DNA of 56,754 bases from Candidatus Amarolinea dominans (GTDB taxonomy: Bacteria; Chloroflexota; Anaerolineae; SSC4; Amarolineaceae), in contig JADJYJ010000013.1 in assembly GCA_016719785.1 (NCBI GenBank), positions 1-56,754 on the forward strand, given 5' to 3'. Every line of letters begins with the position of its first letter. The first letter of the stretch is position 1. The position numbers were made by a program, and so were the translations under genes. This document shows, one piece after another, positions 19,436 to 28,046 of the stretch. The notes under the pieces were generated by a model, which was not told the origin of the DNA, ran no database searches, and saw nothing but the letters and a program-made list of their open reading frames with translations.

Positions 19436-20242
19436 ATGCCTGACAAACTGCTCACGACCCGTGAATTGCAGGATCACCTGCAATTGGACCGCGTCACCAT
19501 CTACCGGATGGTCAAAGAAGGCGAGCTGCCGGCGCTGCGCGTGGGCGGCCAGTGGCGCTTCTCGGCCGACGCCATCGAATCCTGGCTGGGGGACCGCGAC
19601 ACTGCACGCTTGCCAGCCGTCGTTCCCGCTCCCGCTCCTGCAGCCGCCCTTCCGCAAAACCTGCGCCTTTCTGATCTGATCCCGCTCAAGATCCTGCAAG
19701 GCATTCAGGACCAGTTTGCGGCCGTGCTGGGCATGTCCTCCTTCATCACCGACCTGGACGGCCTGCCATTGGTGCCATGCAGTCGCTGCAGCCGCTTCTG
19801 CCGGTTGATCCATACCACCGGGGCCGGCATGGCAGGCTGTCAAGGCTCGTGGCGGTCCGTGGCTCGCTCGGCCAAAGAAGGCGCCAACGTTCACACCTGC
19901 CATGCCGGCATCCGCTACGCCAGCGCGCCGGTCGTGGTTGCCGGCCAACGCGTGGGCATGGTGACGGCCGGTCAGTTCCTCACCGAGGCGGCCGATCCGG
20001 CCGCGTTCGAGAAGCAGGCGCTGGTCACGGGCGCCCGCATCGGGGTGGATGGCGACGCTCTGGCTGCAGCCCAAGACTCGCTGGTCATCGTCAGTGCGGA
20101 GCAAGCCTTGCGCATCACCGAGCTGCTGGCGGTCATTGCCAATGCCCTGTCTGGCATCGGCTATCAGGCCTATCTGGCGCGCCTGACGCTGACCAGGATC
20201 GCCCAACTCAGCGGCGCGGTAGCGCCAGAACTCATTAGCTGA
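19436..20242 (+). CDS. HTH_17 excisionase-type DNA-binding protein with PocR sensory domain
   Basis: The 268-residue product starts with a helix-turn-helix of the excisionase family (residues 4-52: LLTTRELQDHLQLDRVTIYR, then VGGQWRFSADAIESWL). A Pro/Ala linker follows at about 60-78. Residues 80-235 match the PocR ligand-binding fold: SDLIPLKILQGIQDQFAAVL, ITDLDGLPL, a cysteine-rich stretch with CSRCSRFCRLI, then HTCHAGIRYASAPVVV and GMVTAGQFL. PocR domains sense small molecules and often control local pathways. I chose the ATG at 19436 because the domain starts there and no ribosome site supports 19394. It lies directly upstream of the cytochrome operon in the same direction, so it likely regulates that operon. 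Confidence 0.8.
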   Translation: MPDKLLTTRELQDHLQLDRVTIYRMVKEGELPALRVGGQWRFSADAIESWLGDRDTARLPAVVPAPAPAAALPQNLRLSDLIPLKILQGIQDQFAAVLGMSSFITDLDGLPLVPCSRCSRFCRLIHTTGAGMAGCQGSWRSVARSAKEGANVHTCHAGIRYASAPVVVAGQRVGMVTAGQFLTEAADPAAFEKQALVTGARIGVDGDALAAAQDSLVIVSAEQALRITELLAVIANALSGIGYQAYLARLTLTRIAQLSGAVAPELIS

Positions 20243-20320
20243 GGGTTCGCAGGGGAATTAGTTCCTGTATTTTGCCGAGAAAACGCTGAGAAACACAGGA
20301 AGTTATATTTTTACGAACCC
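20243..20320. promoter_or_regulatory. Nested inverted repeats upstream of the octaheme cytochrome
   Basis: Two perfect inverted repeats are nested: GGGTTCG (20243-20249) with CGAACCC (20314-20320), and inside them TTCCTGT (20262-20268) with ACAGGAA (20295-20301). They fill the space between the regulator stop and the cytochrome ribosome site (AGGAG, 20357-20361). The structure could be an operator for the PocR regulator, an RNA element or a processing site. No T run follows, so it is not an intrinsic terminator. Confidence 0.5.
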
Positions 20321-20367
20321 TGAGCGCCGGGGATTGCCGGCGTCATCTCGATTTTCAGGAGCCTTTC

Positions 20368-21822
20368 ATGCACCTTCCCGCCTTCATCAAGAAAAACGCC
20401 GCCTGGGCCATCGGCCTGACCGTCACCCTGGCGGTGATCCTCGTGCCGCTGATCCTGCTGCGACCGCAGACCACCACCGCGCCCGACGCGCCCAAATCAG
20501 CCCTGCTCACGCGCGTCCCTGAGACCGATCACTCGCATCTACTCACCGGCCCGTATGCCAACGGCCCGGAAGTGACCGCAGCCTGCCTGACGTGTCATCC
20601 CGATTCCTCCTCGCAACTCATGGCCACCACGCATTGGACCTGGGAGAGCCAGCCGATGATCGCTACCTGGCGCACAGACCTGGTGACGATCGGCAAAAAG
20701 AATCAGATCAACAACTTCTGCATCAGCGCGCAGGGCAACGAAAAGAAGTGCATGAGCTGTCACACCGGCTACGGCTGGGAGAACGATGGGTTCGACTTCA
20801 GCAACCAGCTCAATGTGGACTGCCTGATCTGTCACGCCGATCTCTCCACCTACGGCAAGGGCGATTTCGGCTATCCGGCCGAAGGCGTGGATTTGACGGC
20901 TGCGGCCCAAAGCGTGGGCAGACCCGCCCGTGAAAACTGCGGCGCCTGCCACTACGATGGCGGCGGCGGCAACAACGTCAAACATGGCGACCTGGACACC
21001 AGCCTCAACTTCCCGGCGGCCAATCTCGATGTCCACATGAGCAGCCTGAACTTGCAGTGCATTGACTGCCACCGCACGCAGGACCACGTTATCCAGGGCC
21101 GTCTGCTGGCCGACAACATCGCCATCGAGCCTGCTGAGCAGGTGCAGTGTACCGATTGCCACGCCAGCACCCCGCATGAGGACGAACGCCTCGATGCCCA
21201 CACGGGAGCGGTGGCCTGTCAGTCCTGCCACATCCCCGCGGTCGCACTCAAGAACCCCACCAAAGTCTACTGGGACTGGTCCGCGGCCGGGCAGGACATT
21301 CCGGAGGATCACTACACCTATCTGAAGATCAAGGGCGAGTTTCATTACGAAGAAGACGTGGCCCCCTCCTACCACTGGTTCAACGGCAGCAACGCCTACC
21401 GCTACCTGCTGGGCGACACGATCACGCCCACACAGCCGACGATGATCAACCTGCCGGCCGGCGACATCAACGACCCCAACGCCAAAATCTTCCCCTTTAA
21501 GATCCATATCGCCAAACAGCCCTACGACACCGCGACCAACACGCTGTTGGCCCCGCGCACAGCCGGCGAAAACGGCTACTGGACCACCTTCGACTGGCCC
21601 TCGGCCCTCGCCCTGGGCGCGCAGGATGCCGGCATCACCTTCTCCGGCCAGTACGGCTTTGCCGAAACCTGGATGTACTATCCGACCACGCACATGGTGC
21701 AGCCTGCCGAGAACGCGCTGCAGTGCGAATCGTGCCACGGCGCGGACGGCCGCATGGACTGGCAGGCCCTGGGCTATCCCGGCGACCCCATCACCTGGGG
21801 CGGGCGCTCGCAGGCGAAGTGA
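20368..21822 (+). CDS. Octaheme c-type cytochrome, tetrathionate reductase (OTR) family
   Basis: The 484-residue protein has an N-terminal membrane segment (about 14-32, signal or anchor) and eight CXXCH heme sites with first Cys at 73, 128, 152, 191, 231, 261, 284 and 453. Spacing and text (CLTCH with HWTWESQPM after it, CIDCHRTQDH, CQSCHIPA, CESCHGADGRMDWQALGYPGD) fit the OTR family typified by the Shewanella enzyme, which reduces tetrathionate and can also reduce nitrite and hydroxylamine in vitro. A conserved lysine near the second heme (NEKKCMSCH) is compatible with the Lys ligation known for the active heme, but this needs alignment. AGGAG precedes the ATG. The heptaheme-cytochrome b gene follows after nine bases, so it likely supplies electrons from quinol. 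Confidence 0.88.
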   Translation: MHLPAFIKKNAAWAIGLTVTLAVILVPLILLRPQTTTAPDAPKSALLTRVPETDHSHLLTGPYANGPEVTAACLTCHPDSSSQLMATTHWTWESQPMIATWRTDLVTIGKKNQINNFCISAQGNEKKCMSCHTGYGWENDGFDFSNQLNVDCLICHADLSTYGKGDFGYPAEGVDLTAAAQSVGRPARENCGACHYDGGGGNNVKHGDLDTSLNFPAANLDVHMSSLNLQCIDCHRTQDHVIQGRLLADNIAIEPAEQVQCTDCHASTPHEDERLDAHTGAVACQSCHIPAVALKNPTKVYWDWSAAGQDIPEDHYTYLKIKGEFHYEEDVAPSYHWFNGSNAYRYLLGDTITPTQPTMINLPAGDINDPNAKIFPFKIHIAKQPYDTATNTLLAPRTAGENGYWTTFDWPSALALGAQDAGITFSGQYGFAETWMYYPTTHMVQPAENALQCESCHGADGRMDWQALGYPGDPITWGGRSQAK

Positions 21823-21831
21823 GGGAGCATC

Positions 21832-24609
21832 ATGAAAATTCCACGCCACTCCGCGCTGTTGACCATCCTCGGGCTGTTGCTGCTGGCCGCGTTGACCGGC
21901 CTGCCCTGGGTCGCGGCTCAGCCCGCCGCCGCGCCGGTCTCACAGCCGCCGCCGATTCACCCGCAGTTCGCGCTGCTCGATGAGGCAGGCGCGCCCGTGC
22001 TGATCTCCGGCAATCCGGTCTCCACCCTGAAAACCTGCGGCGCGTGCCACGACACCGCCTTCATTCAGAGTCACAGCTACCATGCCACCCTGGGCCTGGA
22101 TGAATTCAACCCATCCGGCCATACCGCCGGCGCCCGCGCCTGGGACAGCAGCGCCGGCGCCTTTGGTCGTTGGGACGCCCTGCGCTACCGCTACCTCTCC
22201 CTGGCCGGCGACCCCTTGCTTGACCTGGGCACGCCTGAATGGGTCATGGACTTTGGCGATCGGCACGTGGGCGGCGGCCCGGCCCTGATCACGCGTGACG
22301 GCGGGTCGCTCAGCGCCCTGCCCGCCGACGCCAGCAACCCGGAGACGGCCGTGCTCGATCCCGTCAGCGGCCAGGCCACCGCCTGGGATTGGGCCGCATC
22401 GGGCGTGGTTGAAATGAACTGTTTCCTGTGCCACCTGCCCAATCCCAACAACGCCGCCCGCATCGCCGCCCTGCAGAGCGGTCAGTTCCGTTGGGCCAAC
22501 ACCGCCACCCTGCTCGGCACCGGCCTGGTGGAGGCTGACGGCAACGGCTTCCGCTGGAATGCCGCCGCGTTCGAGGCTGACGGCCAGCTCAGGACCGAAT
22601 TCATCACCGTGCAGGACCCCAGCAACGCCAACTGCGGCCAGTGCCACGGCCTGGTGCAGACCGGCATCAGCACCCCCGTTTCCCTGACCCAGGCGACAAC
22701 CACACTGTGGAGCACGCTGACCACCGGCCAAATCATCTCCGGGCAGCGCATCTCTGCCTCGGGCCTCAACCTGGCCGACAAGGCAGAATTGAACCGGCCC
22801 TGGGACGTTCACGCCGCGCGGCAGCTTCAGTGTACCGATTGTCACTTTGCCCTCAACAACCCCATCTACTTCCGTGAAAGCGCCGCAACCCGGCCCGCGC
22901 ACCTGGCCTTCGATCCGCGCCGTCTCGACTTCGGCGAGTATCTGCAGCGCCCAGTGCATGACTTTGCCAAAGGCATCACCGCCCAGCACGCCATCGCGCC
23001 GGAACTGACCGACACCATGCGCCGCTGTGATAGCTGCCACAACGCCGCCAGCACTCACCAATGGCTGCCCTACACCGACCGCCACCTGGCAACCGTCGCC
23101 TGCGAAACCTGCCACATCCCGCAGGTCTACGCGCCCGCGCTGCAGAGCGTGGACTGGACCGTCCTCACGGCAGACGGCGAGCCGCGGCGTGAGTACCGCG
23201 GCGTGGCTGGCGACCCACAGGCCGCGGCGTCCCTCATCAGCGGCTTCCAGCCTGCGCTGCTCCTGCGCCAGGATGTGGATGGCAAGACGCGCCTGGCCCC
23301 GCACAACCTGGTGACAGCCTGGTACTGGGTCTACGGCGATCCGGCGCAGCCGGTGCGCCTGCTCGACCTGCAGGCCGCCTGGTTCGATGGTCAGAGCTAT
23401 GCGGCCGCAGTGATGGCCGGCCTGGACGCCGATGGCAACGGCGCCTTGAGCGAAACCGAGCTGGTGCTCGACACCCCCGCCGGTCAAGCCATCATCGCCG
23501 ACCGCCTGGCGGCCCTGGGCCTGGCCAATCCCCGCATCGCTGGCGACGTGCAGCCCTACACCATCAGCCACGATGTAGCCAACGGTGAGTGGGTGACCCG
23601 CGAATGTACCGCCTGCCACAGCGCAGATTCACGCTTGGCCCAGTCGTTCACGATCGCCAGCGCCGGTCCGACCGGGATTACGCCGGCCCTGCTGGCAAAC
23701 GGCAGCACGGTCATGGACGGCAGCCTGGTCAACACCGCGGATGGCGCCTGGCGCTACGAGGCAAACGCCGCCAGCGCCGACCTCTACATCTTCGGCAAAT
23801 CGAGCGTGTCCTGGATTGACTGGTTCGGCATGATCGCCTTTCTTGGCACGCTGCTGGCCGTTGGGGCGCACGGCGGGCTGCGCTTTGCCTCCGCGCTGCG
23901 CCTGCCCAAACACACCCCGCAGCTCAAGCAGGTGTACGTGTACACCGTCTACGAGCGTTTCTGGCACTGGCTGCAGACATTCACCATTCTGGGGTTGATC
24001 TTCACCGGGCTGGTCATCCACAAGCCGGATCTGTTCGGCCTCTTCGCCTTCAAGTCCATGGTGCAGGTGCATAATATACTGGCCGCCATCGTCGTCATCA
24101 ACGCCGCCCTCTCGCTCTTCTACCACCTGGCGAGCGGCGAGATCAAGCAGTTCATCCCGCGGCCGGCCGGCTTCTACGACCAGGCCATCGTGCAGGCCAA
24201 ATTCTACCTGCAGGGTATCTTCAAGAACGAGCCGCACCCGTTCGAAAAGGTACCCGAACGCAAGCTGAACCCGCTGCAGCAGCTTACCTATTTTGGCTTG
24301 CTCAACGTGCTCCTGCCCGGACAGGTCATCACCGGCGCGCTGATGTGGGGCGCGCAGCGCTGGCCTGACCTGGCCCTGAGCGTGGGCGGCCTCCCCCTGC
24401 TGGCCCCTGTGCATTCGCTGATCGCCTGGCTGCTCGCCACCTTCGTCGTCCTGCACGTCTATTTGACCACCACCGGTCACACCCCGCTGGCCAACATCCA
24501 GGCGATGATGAACGGATGGGATATGGTGGAAACGCATGAAGCACTCCCCGCGCCCGTTGGCGCGGACCCAATCATTCTAGCCCAGGAGGCGCCATCTCAT
24601 GGCAACTAA
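21832..24609 (+). CDS. Heptaheme cytochrome c fused to membrane cytochrome b
   Basis: The 925-residue protein begins with a signal peptide (LLTILGLLLLAALTGLPWVAA). Seven CXXCH sites follow, with first Cys at 69, 197, 268, 334, 399, 424 and 592. From about residue 660 to 905 there are five or so membrane helices resembling the b561/formate-dehydrogenase-gamma or thiosulfate-reductase type of cytochrome b, with heme-ligand candidates in YERFWHWLQTF, MVQVHNIL, LFYHLASGE and VVLHVYLTTTGH. Such a fusion would take electrons from the quinone pool through the b hemes and pass them to outer c hemes. GAGGGAG precedes the ATG at 21832. It overlaps the next gene by 11 bases, and the preceding octaheme cytochrome is the probable partner. 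The heptaheme part may be catalytic or only a wire. Confidence 0.82.
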   Translation: MKIPRHSALLTILGLLLLAALTGLPWVAAQPAAAPVSQPPPIHPQFALLDEAGAPVLISGNPVSTLKTCGACHDTAFIQSHSYHATLGLDEFNPSGHTAGARAWDSSAGAFGRWDALRYRYLSLAGDPLLDLGTPEWVMDFGDRHVGGGPALITRDGGSLSALPADASNPETAVLDPVSGQATAWDWAASGVVEMNCFLCHLPNPNNAARIAALQSGQFRWANTATLLGTGLVEADGNGFRWNAAAFEADGQLRTEFITVQDPSNANCGQCHGLVQTGISTPVSLTQATTTLWSTLTTGQIISGQRISASGLNLADKAELNRPWDVHAARQLQCTDCHFALNNPIYFRESAATRPAHLAFDPRRLDFGEYLQRPVHDFAKGITAQHAIAPELTDTMRRCDSCHNAASTHQWLPYTDRHLATVACETCHIPQVYAPALQSVDWTVLTADGEPRREYRGVAGDPQAAASLISGFQPALLLRQDVDGKTRLAPHNLVTAWYWVYGDPAQPVRLLDLQAAWFDGQSYAAAVMAGLDADGNGALSETELVLDTPAGQAIIADRLAALGLANPRIAGDVQPYTISHDVANGEWVTRECTACHSADSRLAQSFTIASAGPTGITPALLANGSTVMDGSLVNTADGAWRYEANAASADLYIFGKSSVSWIDWFGMIAFLGTLLAVGAHGGLRFASALRLPKHTPQLKQVYVYTVYERFWHWLQTFTILGLIFTGLVIHKPDLFGLFAFKSMVQVHNILAAIVVINAALSLFYHLASGEIKQFIPRPAGFYDQAIVQAKFYLQGIFKNEPHPFEKVPERKLNPLQQLTYFGLLNVLLPGQVITGALMWGAQRWPDLALSVGGLPLLAPVHSLIAWLLATFVVLHVYLTTTGHTPLANIQAMMNGWDMVETHEALPAPVGADPIILAQEAPSHGN

Positions 24610-25183
24610 TACCGAATCTCTCGCTCCCCGGCCCTCGCTCAGGGCTGCGGTCGGCCGCGTCTTGTTTGCACGCCCGGCCAAAGACTACATTCACCCCTAT
24701 CTGGCCGCGGTGCTGCTCGGCCTGGTGCTCTTCCTGGCCTTCTTCCTCACCGGTAATGGGCTGGGCGCGTCTGGCGGCTTGAACAGCATCATCGCCTTCA
24801 TCGAAGACCTGGTCGCGCCCGGCCACATGGACCGCCTGCCCTACCTGGTCAAGCTGGCCGGCGGCAACAAGAACCCGCTCGACTCCTACCTGGTCTACAT
24901 GGTCATCGGCACCCTGATTGGTGGGTTTCTGTCCGGCTGGCGCAACGGCCGCCTAAAAGTAGAAACGGTGCGCGGCCCGCAGATCACCCCGCGCACCCGC
25001 TGGTTCATGGCCTTCCTGGGCGGCGCGATCATGGGCTACGGCGCCCGCCTTGCCCGCGGCTGCACCTCCGGCCAGGCGCTCTCCGGCGGCTCCGTGCTCT
25101 CGGTTGGCTCGTGGGCTTTCATGTTCGCCATCTTCGGCGGCGGCTACGCGGTGGCCTACTTCGTACGCAAACTCTGGAACTAG
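24599..25183 (+). CDS. YeeE/YedE family membrane protein (sulfur transport)
   Basis: The 194-residue protein has about four membrane helices and the family signature GYGARLARGCTSGQALSGG near residues 142-160, whose Cys is thought to bind the sulfur substrate. Members related to TsuA/YeeE import thiosulfate or other sulfur species. The ATG lies inside the end of the cytochrome gene, so the two are translationally coupled. The second YeeE half follows 24 bases later; two half-size YeeE proteins often work together. Context suggests movement of a sulfur compound linked to the cytochromes. Confidence 0.82.
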   Translation: MATNTESLAPRPSLRAAVGRVLFARPAKDYIHPYLAAVLLGLVLFLAFFLTGNGLGASGGLNSIIAFIEDLVAPGHMDRLPYLVKLAGGNKNPLDSYLVYMVIGTLIGGFLSGWRNGRLKVETVRGPQITPRTRWFMAFLGGAIMGYGARLARGCTSGQALSGGSVLSVGSWAFMFAIFGGGYAVAYFVRKLWN

Positions 25184-25207
25184 ATTCAGGCACCCAAAGG
25201 AGACATC

Positions 25208-26440
25208 ATGGCGCCTTTTCCGCTTTCGTTGGCAACCCTACTCGGCCATTGGGGCCAATATGTAGTTTATCTGTTGATCGGCGTGGGCTTCGGCTACGTG
25301 CTGGAGAGCGCCGGCTTCGGCAACTCGCTCAAGCTGGCGCGGCAGTTCTACTTCCAAGACCTGACGGTGCTCAAGGTGATGTTTGGGGCCATCATCACCG
25401 CGATGCTGCTCATCTTCACCGCCTCCGGCCTGGGCCTGCTCGACTATAACCTGGTTTGGGTCAACCCCACCTACCTGTGGCCCGGCATTGTGGGCGGTCT
25501 CATCATGGGCGTGGGCTTCATCATCGGCGGCTTCTGCCCCGGCACCTCGCTGGTGTCGCTCGCCACCTTCAAGCTCGATGGCCTCTTCTTCGTCCTGGGC
25601 GGGCTGTTCGGCATCTTCCTCTTCGGTGAAACGGTGGACTCCTTCGCGGTCTTCTGGAATTCGTCCTACATGGGCCGTTTCACCATCCAGGACTGGTTGG
25701 GGCTGCCCGTCGGCGTGGTCGTCCTGCTCGTCATCCTGATGGCGCTCTTCATGTTCTGGGGCGGCGAGCAGTTGGAGCGCCTCGTGGGCGGCAAGAATCT
25801 GAAACTGGAACCGAAGATGCGCTACGCCGGCGCCGGCCTGATGGTTCTCGGCGCGGTGATCCTGATCGTCATCGGTCAGCCTACGACCGCAGACAAGTGG
25901 CAGGCGCTGGCCCCCGCCAAAGATCCGCTGCTGGCTGAACGCAGCGTGCAGATTCCGCCGGCTGAACTGCTGGACACGCTGCATAACGACGCGCTGAAGG
26001 TCATCCTGCTCGACGTGCGCAGCGAAGGAGATTACAACCTGTTTCACATTGCCGGAGCAGAACGGGTGACCCTGGCGGCCCTGCCAACCCTCATTCCTGA
26101 TCTGCTGCTGGAGCCGGCCAACACCATTTTCGTCGCCATGAGCAACGATGAAACGGCTGCGACAGAGGCCTGGAAAATGCTGACCGCCGAAAGCGTACCC
26201 AACGCCTACATCCTGGAGGGCGGCCTCAACCACTGGCTGGAAACCTACGCCAGCGCCGATCCCGCACTGCCGCCGGCCACGCCGTCTCCGGGCGACGACC
26301 GTCTGCGCTACGAATTCGCTCTGGCCCTCGGCGCCCAATCGCCGGCCGCCACGCCCGACCCGCATGAGTTCGCGGTAGATTACACCCCCAAGATCCAGCT
26401 CAAACTCAAGCGCGGCCCCAGCGGCGGAGGCTGTGGGTAA
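25208..26440 (+). CDS. YeeE/YedE membrane protein fused to a cysteine-less rhodanese domain
   Basis: The 410-residue protein has an N-terminal YeeE/YedE part (residues 1-235) with the signature GGFCPGTSLVSLATFK near 112-127 and about six helices. Residues 252-345 form a rhodanese-like fold (VILLDVRSEGDYNLFHIAGA, then NAYILEGGLNHWL). The loop that normally holds the catalytic Cys reads VAMSNDETAATEAW and has no Cys, so sulfur transfer in the usual way is not expected. The C-terminus ends in GPSGGGCG, a mobile tail with one Cys that could take over as carrier. AAAGGAG precedes the ATG. It ends the plus-strand operon, one base from the convergent next gene. Confidence 0.8.
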   Translation: MAPFPLSLATLLGHWGQYVVYLLIGVGFGYVLESAGFGNSLKLARQFYFQDLTVLKVMFGAIITAMLLIFTASGLGLLDYNLVWVNPTYLWPGIVGGLIMGVGFIIGGFCPGTSLVSLATFKLDGLFFVLGGLFGIFLFGETVDSFAVFWNSSYMGRFTIQDWLGLPVGVVVLLVILMALFMFWGGEQLERLVGGKNLKLEPKMRYAGAGLMVLGAVILIVIGQPTTADKWQALAPAKDPLLAERSVQIPPAELLDTLHNDALKVILLDVRSEGDYNLFHIAGAERVTLAALPTLIPDLLLEPANTIFVAMSNDETAATEAWKMLTAESVPNAYILEGGLNHWLETYASADPALPPATPSPGDDRLRYEFALALGAQSPAATPDPHEFAVDYTPKIQLKLKRGPSGGGCG

Positions 26441-26441
26441 T

Positions 26442-27185
26442 TCAGGAAATCAACAAACTGCGCAGGTGGCGGCGGACTTCGGGCTGGCGCACCTGACGCA
26501 GGGCGATTTGCGCTTCGTGCAGGTCATCCAGGCGGCGCGAGTCGGCCCAGCGCCCCAGGCGCAGGCCAAACTCACGCAAGCTGTCCAGATCGGCCGTGGG
26601 TACCTGCCCCAGCAGACCGGCGCCCACGGCCGCGGCCGCGCACAGGATGGCATTGGACGACCACGCGCTGGCGGGCGCGCTGCCCAACTGCTGGCGCACC
26701 TGCGCCTGACTGATGGCCTGCAGCGTCTGCGCAAACAGCGCCACCACGGCCGGCAGTTCGGCCTGCGCGGCAAAAACAGCCGACTGCGCAAAAAGATGAT
26801 CGCCCAGCAGGACCAGGCCGCCCAACAGTTTGCTGTTGGCGGCCTTGCCGTTGGTGGGCAGGGCCTCGTGCGCCTGGCTGGCGGTGAAGAGCGCTTCCAG
26901 GGCCGCGGCCAGGGCCTGGCGCCGCGCCGGCGCCACATGCAGCGCGCGGCCCACCGTCAGCACCACGCGGGCGCGCAGGCGATCCGCATTAGCCGCCAGG
27001 GCCGCGCTCAGCGGGTCAGCCAGGGGCGCAAAGGGCACCACCGCGGCCTGCGCCAGCATGGCCTCGATGCGCACCAGCTCGCTCGGATCGTAGGGAAGCG
27101 CCGTCTCCGTCACTTCTGTCAACAAAGGCTGAGGCTTGCCCCACAGCGTGGGCAAAGTCAGCCGTGCCGTTGCCGTCGTCATCAT
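26442..27185 (-). CDS. Degenerate polyprenyl-synthase-like protein
   Basis: The 247-residue protein is all-helical in character and resembles isoprenyl diphosphate synthases in the stretch SKLLGGLVLLGDHLFAQSA, which matches the conserved GDYLxxxA helix. The two Asp-rich motifs that bind magnesium and diphosphate are absent: the first position reads SQAHEALPTNGKAAN and the second FGLRLGRWADSRRLDDL. Catalysis as a prenyl transferase is therefore unlikely; a structural, binding or regulatory role as in heterodimeric synthase small subunits is possible. AAGGA precedes ATG 27185 or, at better spacing, ATG 27182. It converges with the YeeE-rhodanese gene, one base apart, and lies upstream of the sensor pair on the same strand. 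Confidence 0.6.
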   Translation of the reverse strand: MMTTATARLTLPTLWGKPQPLLTEVTETALPYDPSELVRIEAMLAQAAVVPFAPLADPLSAALAANADRLRARVVLTVGRALHVAPARRQALAAALEALFTASQAHEALPTNGKAANSKLLGGLVLLGDHLFAQSAVFAAQAELPAVVALFAQTLQAISQAQVRQQLGSAPASAWSSNAILCAAAAVGAGLLGQVPTADLDSLREFGLRLGRWADSRRLDDLHEAQIALRQVRQPEVRRHLRSLLIS

Positions 27186-27395
27186 TGCGTCCTTCTCATA
27201 TGAAAATAGCGCACCCTACCTGTAGGTCACGTCTCCGGCGTGACGGCGCACCCAATTTGTAGGGACGCACCCTTGCGGTCGCCCACGCGGGCAGGCGCAA
27301 GGCTTGCAGCACATTCGATGCATTATCGCGCCAATCTGCCGGCGTGTCGTGAGGCGAACGGCCCGGCGAACACAACAATCGTCCCAACCTTATTT

Positions 27396-28046
27396 TCAGG
27401 CAATCAACCCGCGACGGTAGCCTTCGGCCACGGCCTGGCTGCTGTTGCGCACATCCAGCTTGCGGTAGATCGTGCCCAGGTGATTCTTGACGGTCTTCTC
27501 CGCCATGAACAACTGCTCGCCGATCGCGCGCGCGGTGAGACCGCTGGCGACAAGCTGCAAGACCTGCTGCTCCGCGGCGGTCAAACCAAAACGGCCGCCG
27601 GCCTCCCGATTGGCGCGGCGGTAATCGCCCAGAACGTGCTGCGTGACGTCCGGATCGAGCCAGCCCTTGCCGCCATGCACGTTGCGAATGGCCTCTGCAA
27701 TCCGTTCGGCTTTCGAATTCTTGAGGACATAACCCTTGGCCCCCGCCAGGGTGATGGCGCGCACATCGTTCTCATCGTCAGACTCGGTCAGGGCAATCAC
27801 CTTGACGCGTGGGTAATTCAGCGCCAACTGCTGTGTGGCCCGAATTCCCCCCTTCGGGTCATGCCGCGGCATGCGCAGGTCCATCAGCACCACGTCCGGC
27901 TCGCGTTCCGCCACCCGCTGCAGCACCTCTTCGGGCGAACAGGCTTCGCCGATGACCTCGATATCGCTCTGGCGCTCCAACAGGCGCCGCAGCAGTTCGC
28001 GGTGCAGCCCCATGTCATCGGCAATCAGAACCCGAATAGGCGCCAT
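27396..28046 (-). CDS. NarL/FixJ-type response regulator
   Basis: The 216-residue protein has a receiver domain (1-120) with acidic pair DD at 10-11, phosphoacceptor Asp56 in VVLMDLRMP and Lys in YVLKNS, followed by a LuxR-type helix-turn-helix (about 148-210: LTAAEQQVLQLVASGLTARA, then EKTVKNHLGTIYRKL). The ATG at 28046 was chosen for its GGGAGGA ribosome site; the longer frame upstream lies in the kinase gene. It overlaps the 3' end of the kinase gene by 22 bases, so the pair is co-expressed. Targets are unknown; the nearby respiratory operon is a natural candidate because NarX/NarL-type pairs often sense electron acceptors. Confidence 0.9.
   Translation of the reverse strand: MAPIRVLIADDMGLHRELLRRLLERQSDIEVIGEACSPEEVLQRVAEREPDVVLMDLRMPRHDPKGGIRATQQLALNYPRVKVIALTESDDENDVRAITLAGAKGYVLKNSKAERIAEAIRNVHGGKGWLDPDVTQHVLGDYRRANREAGGRFGLTAAEQQVLQLVASGLTARAIGEQLFMAEKTVKNHLGTIYRKLDVRNSSQAVAEGYRRGLIA

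Noticed and set aside
20539..26365. Long minus-strand frames opposite the cytochrome and YeeE genes
   Set aside because: The plus-strand frames have heme motifs, signal peptides and coupled starts. The antisense frames have no domain text.
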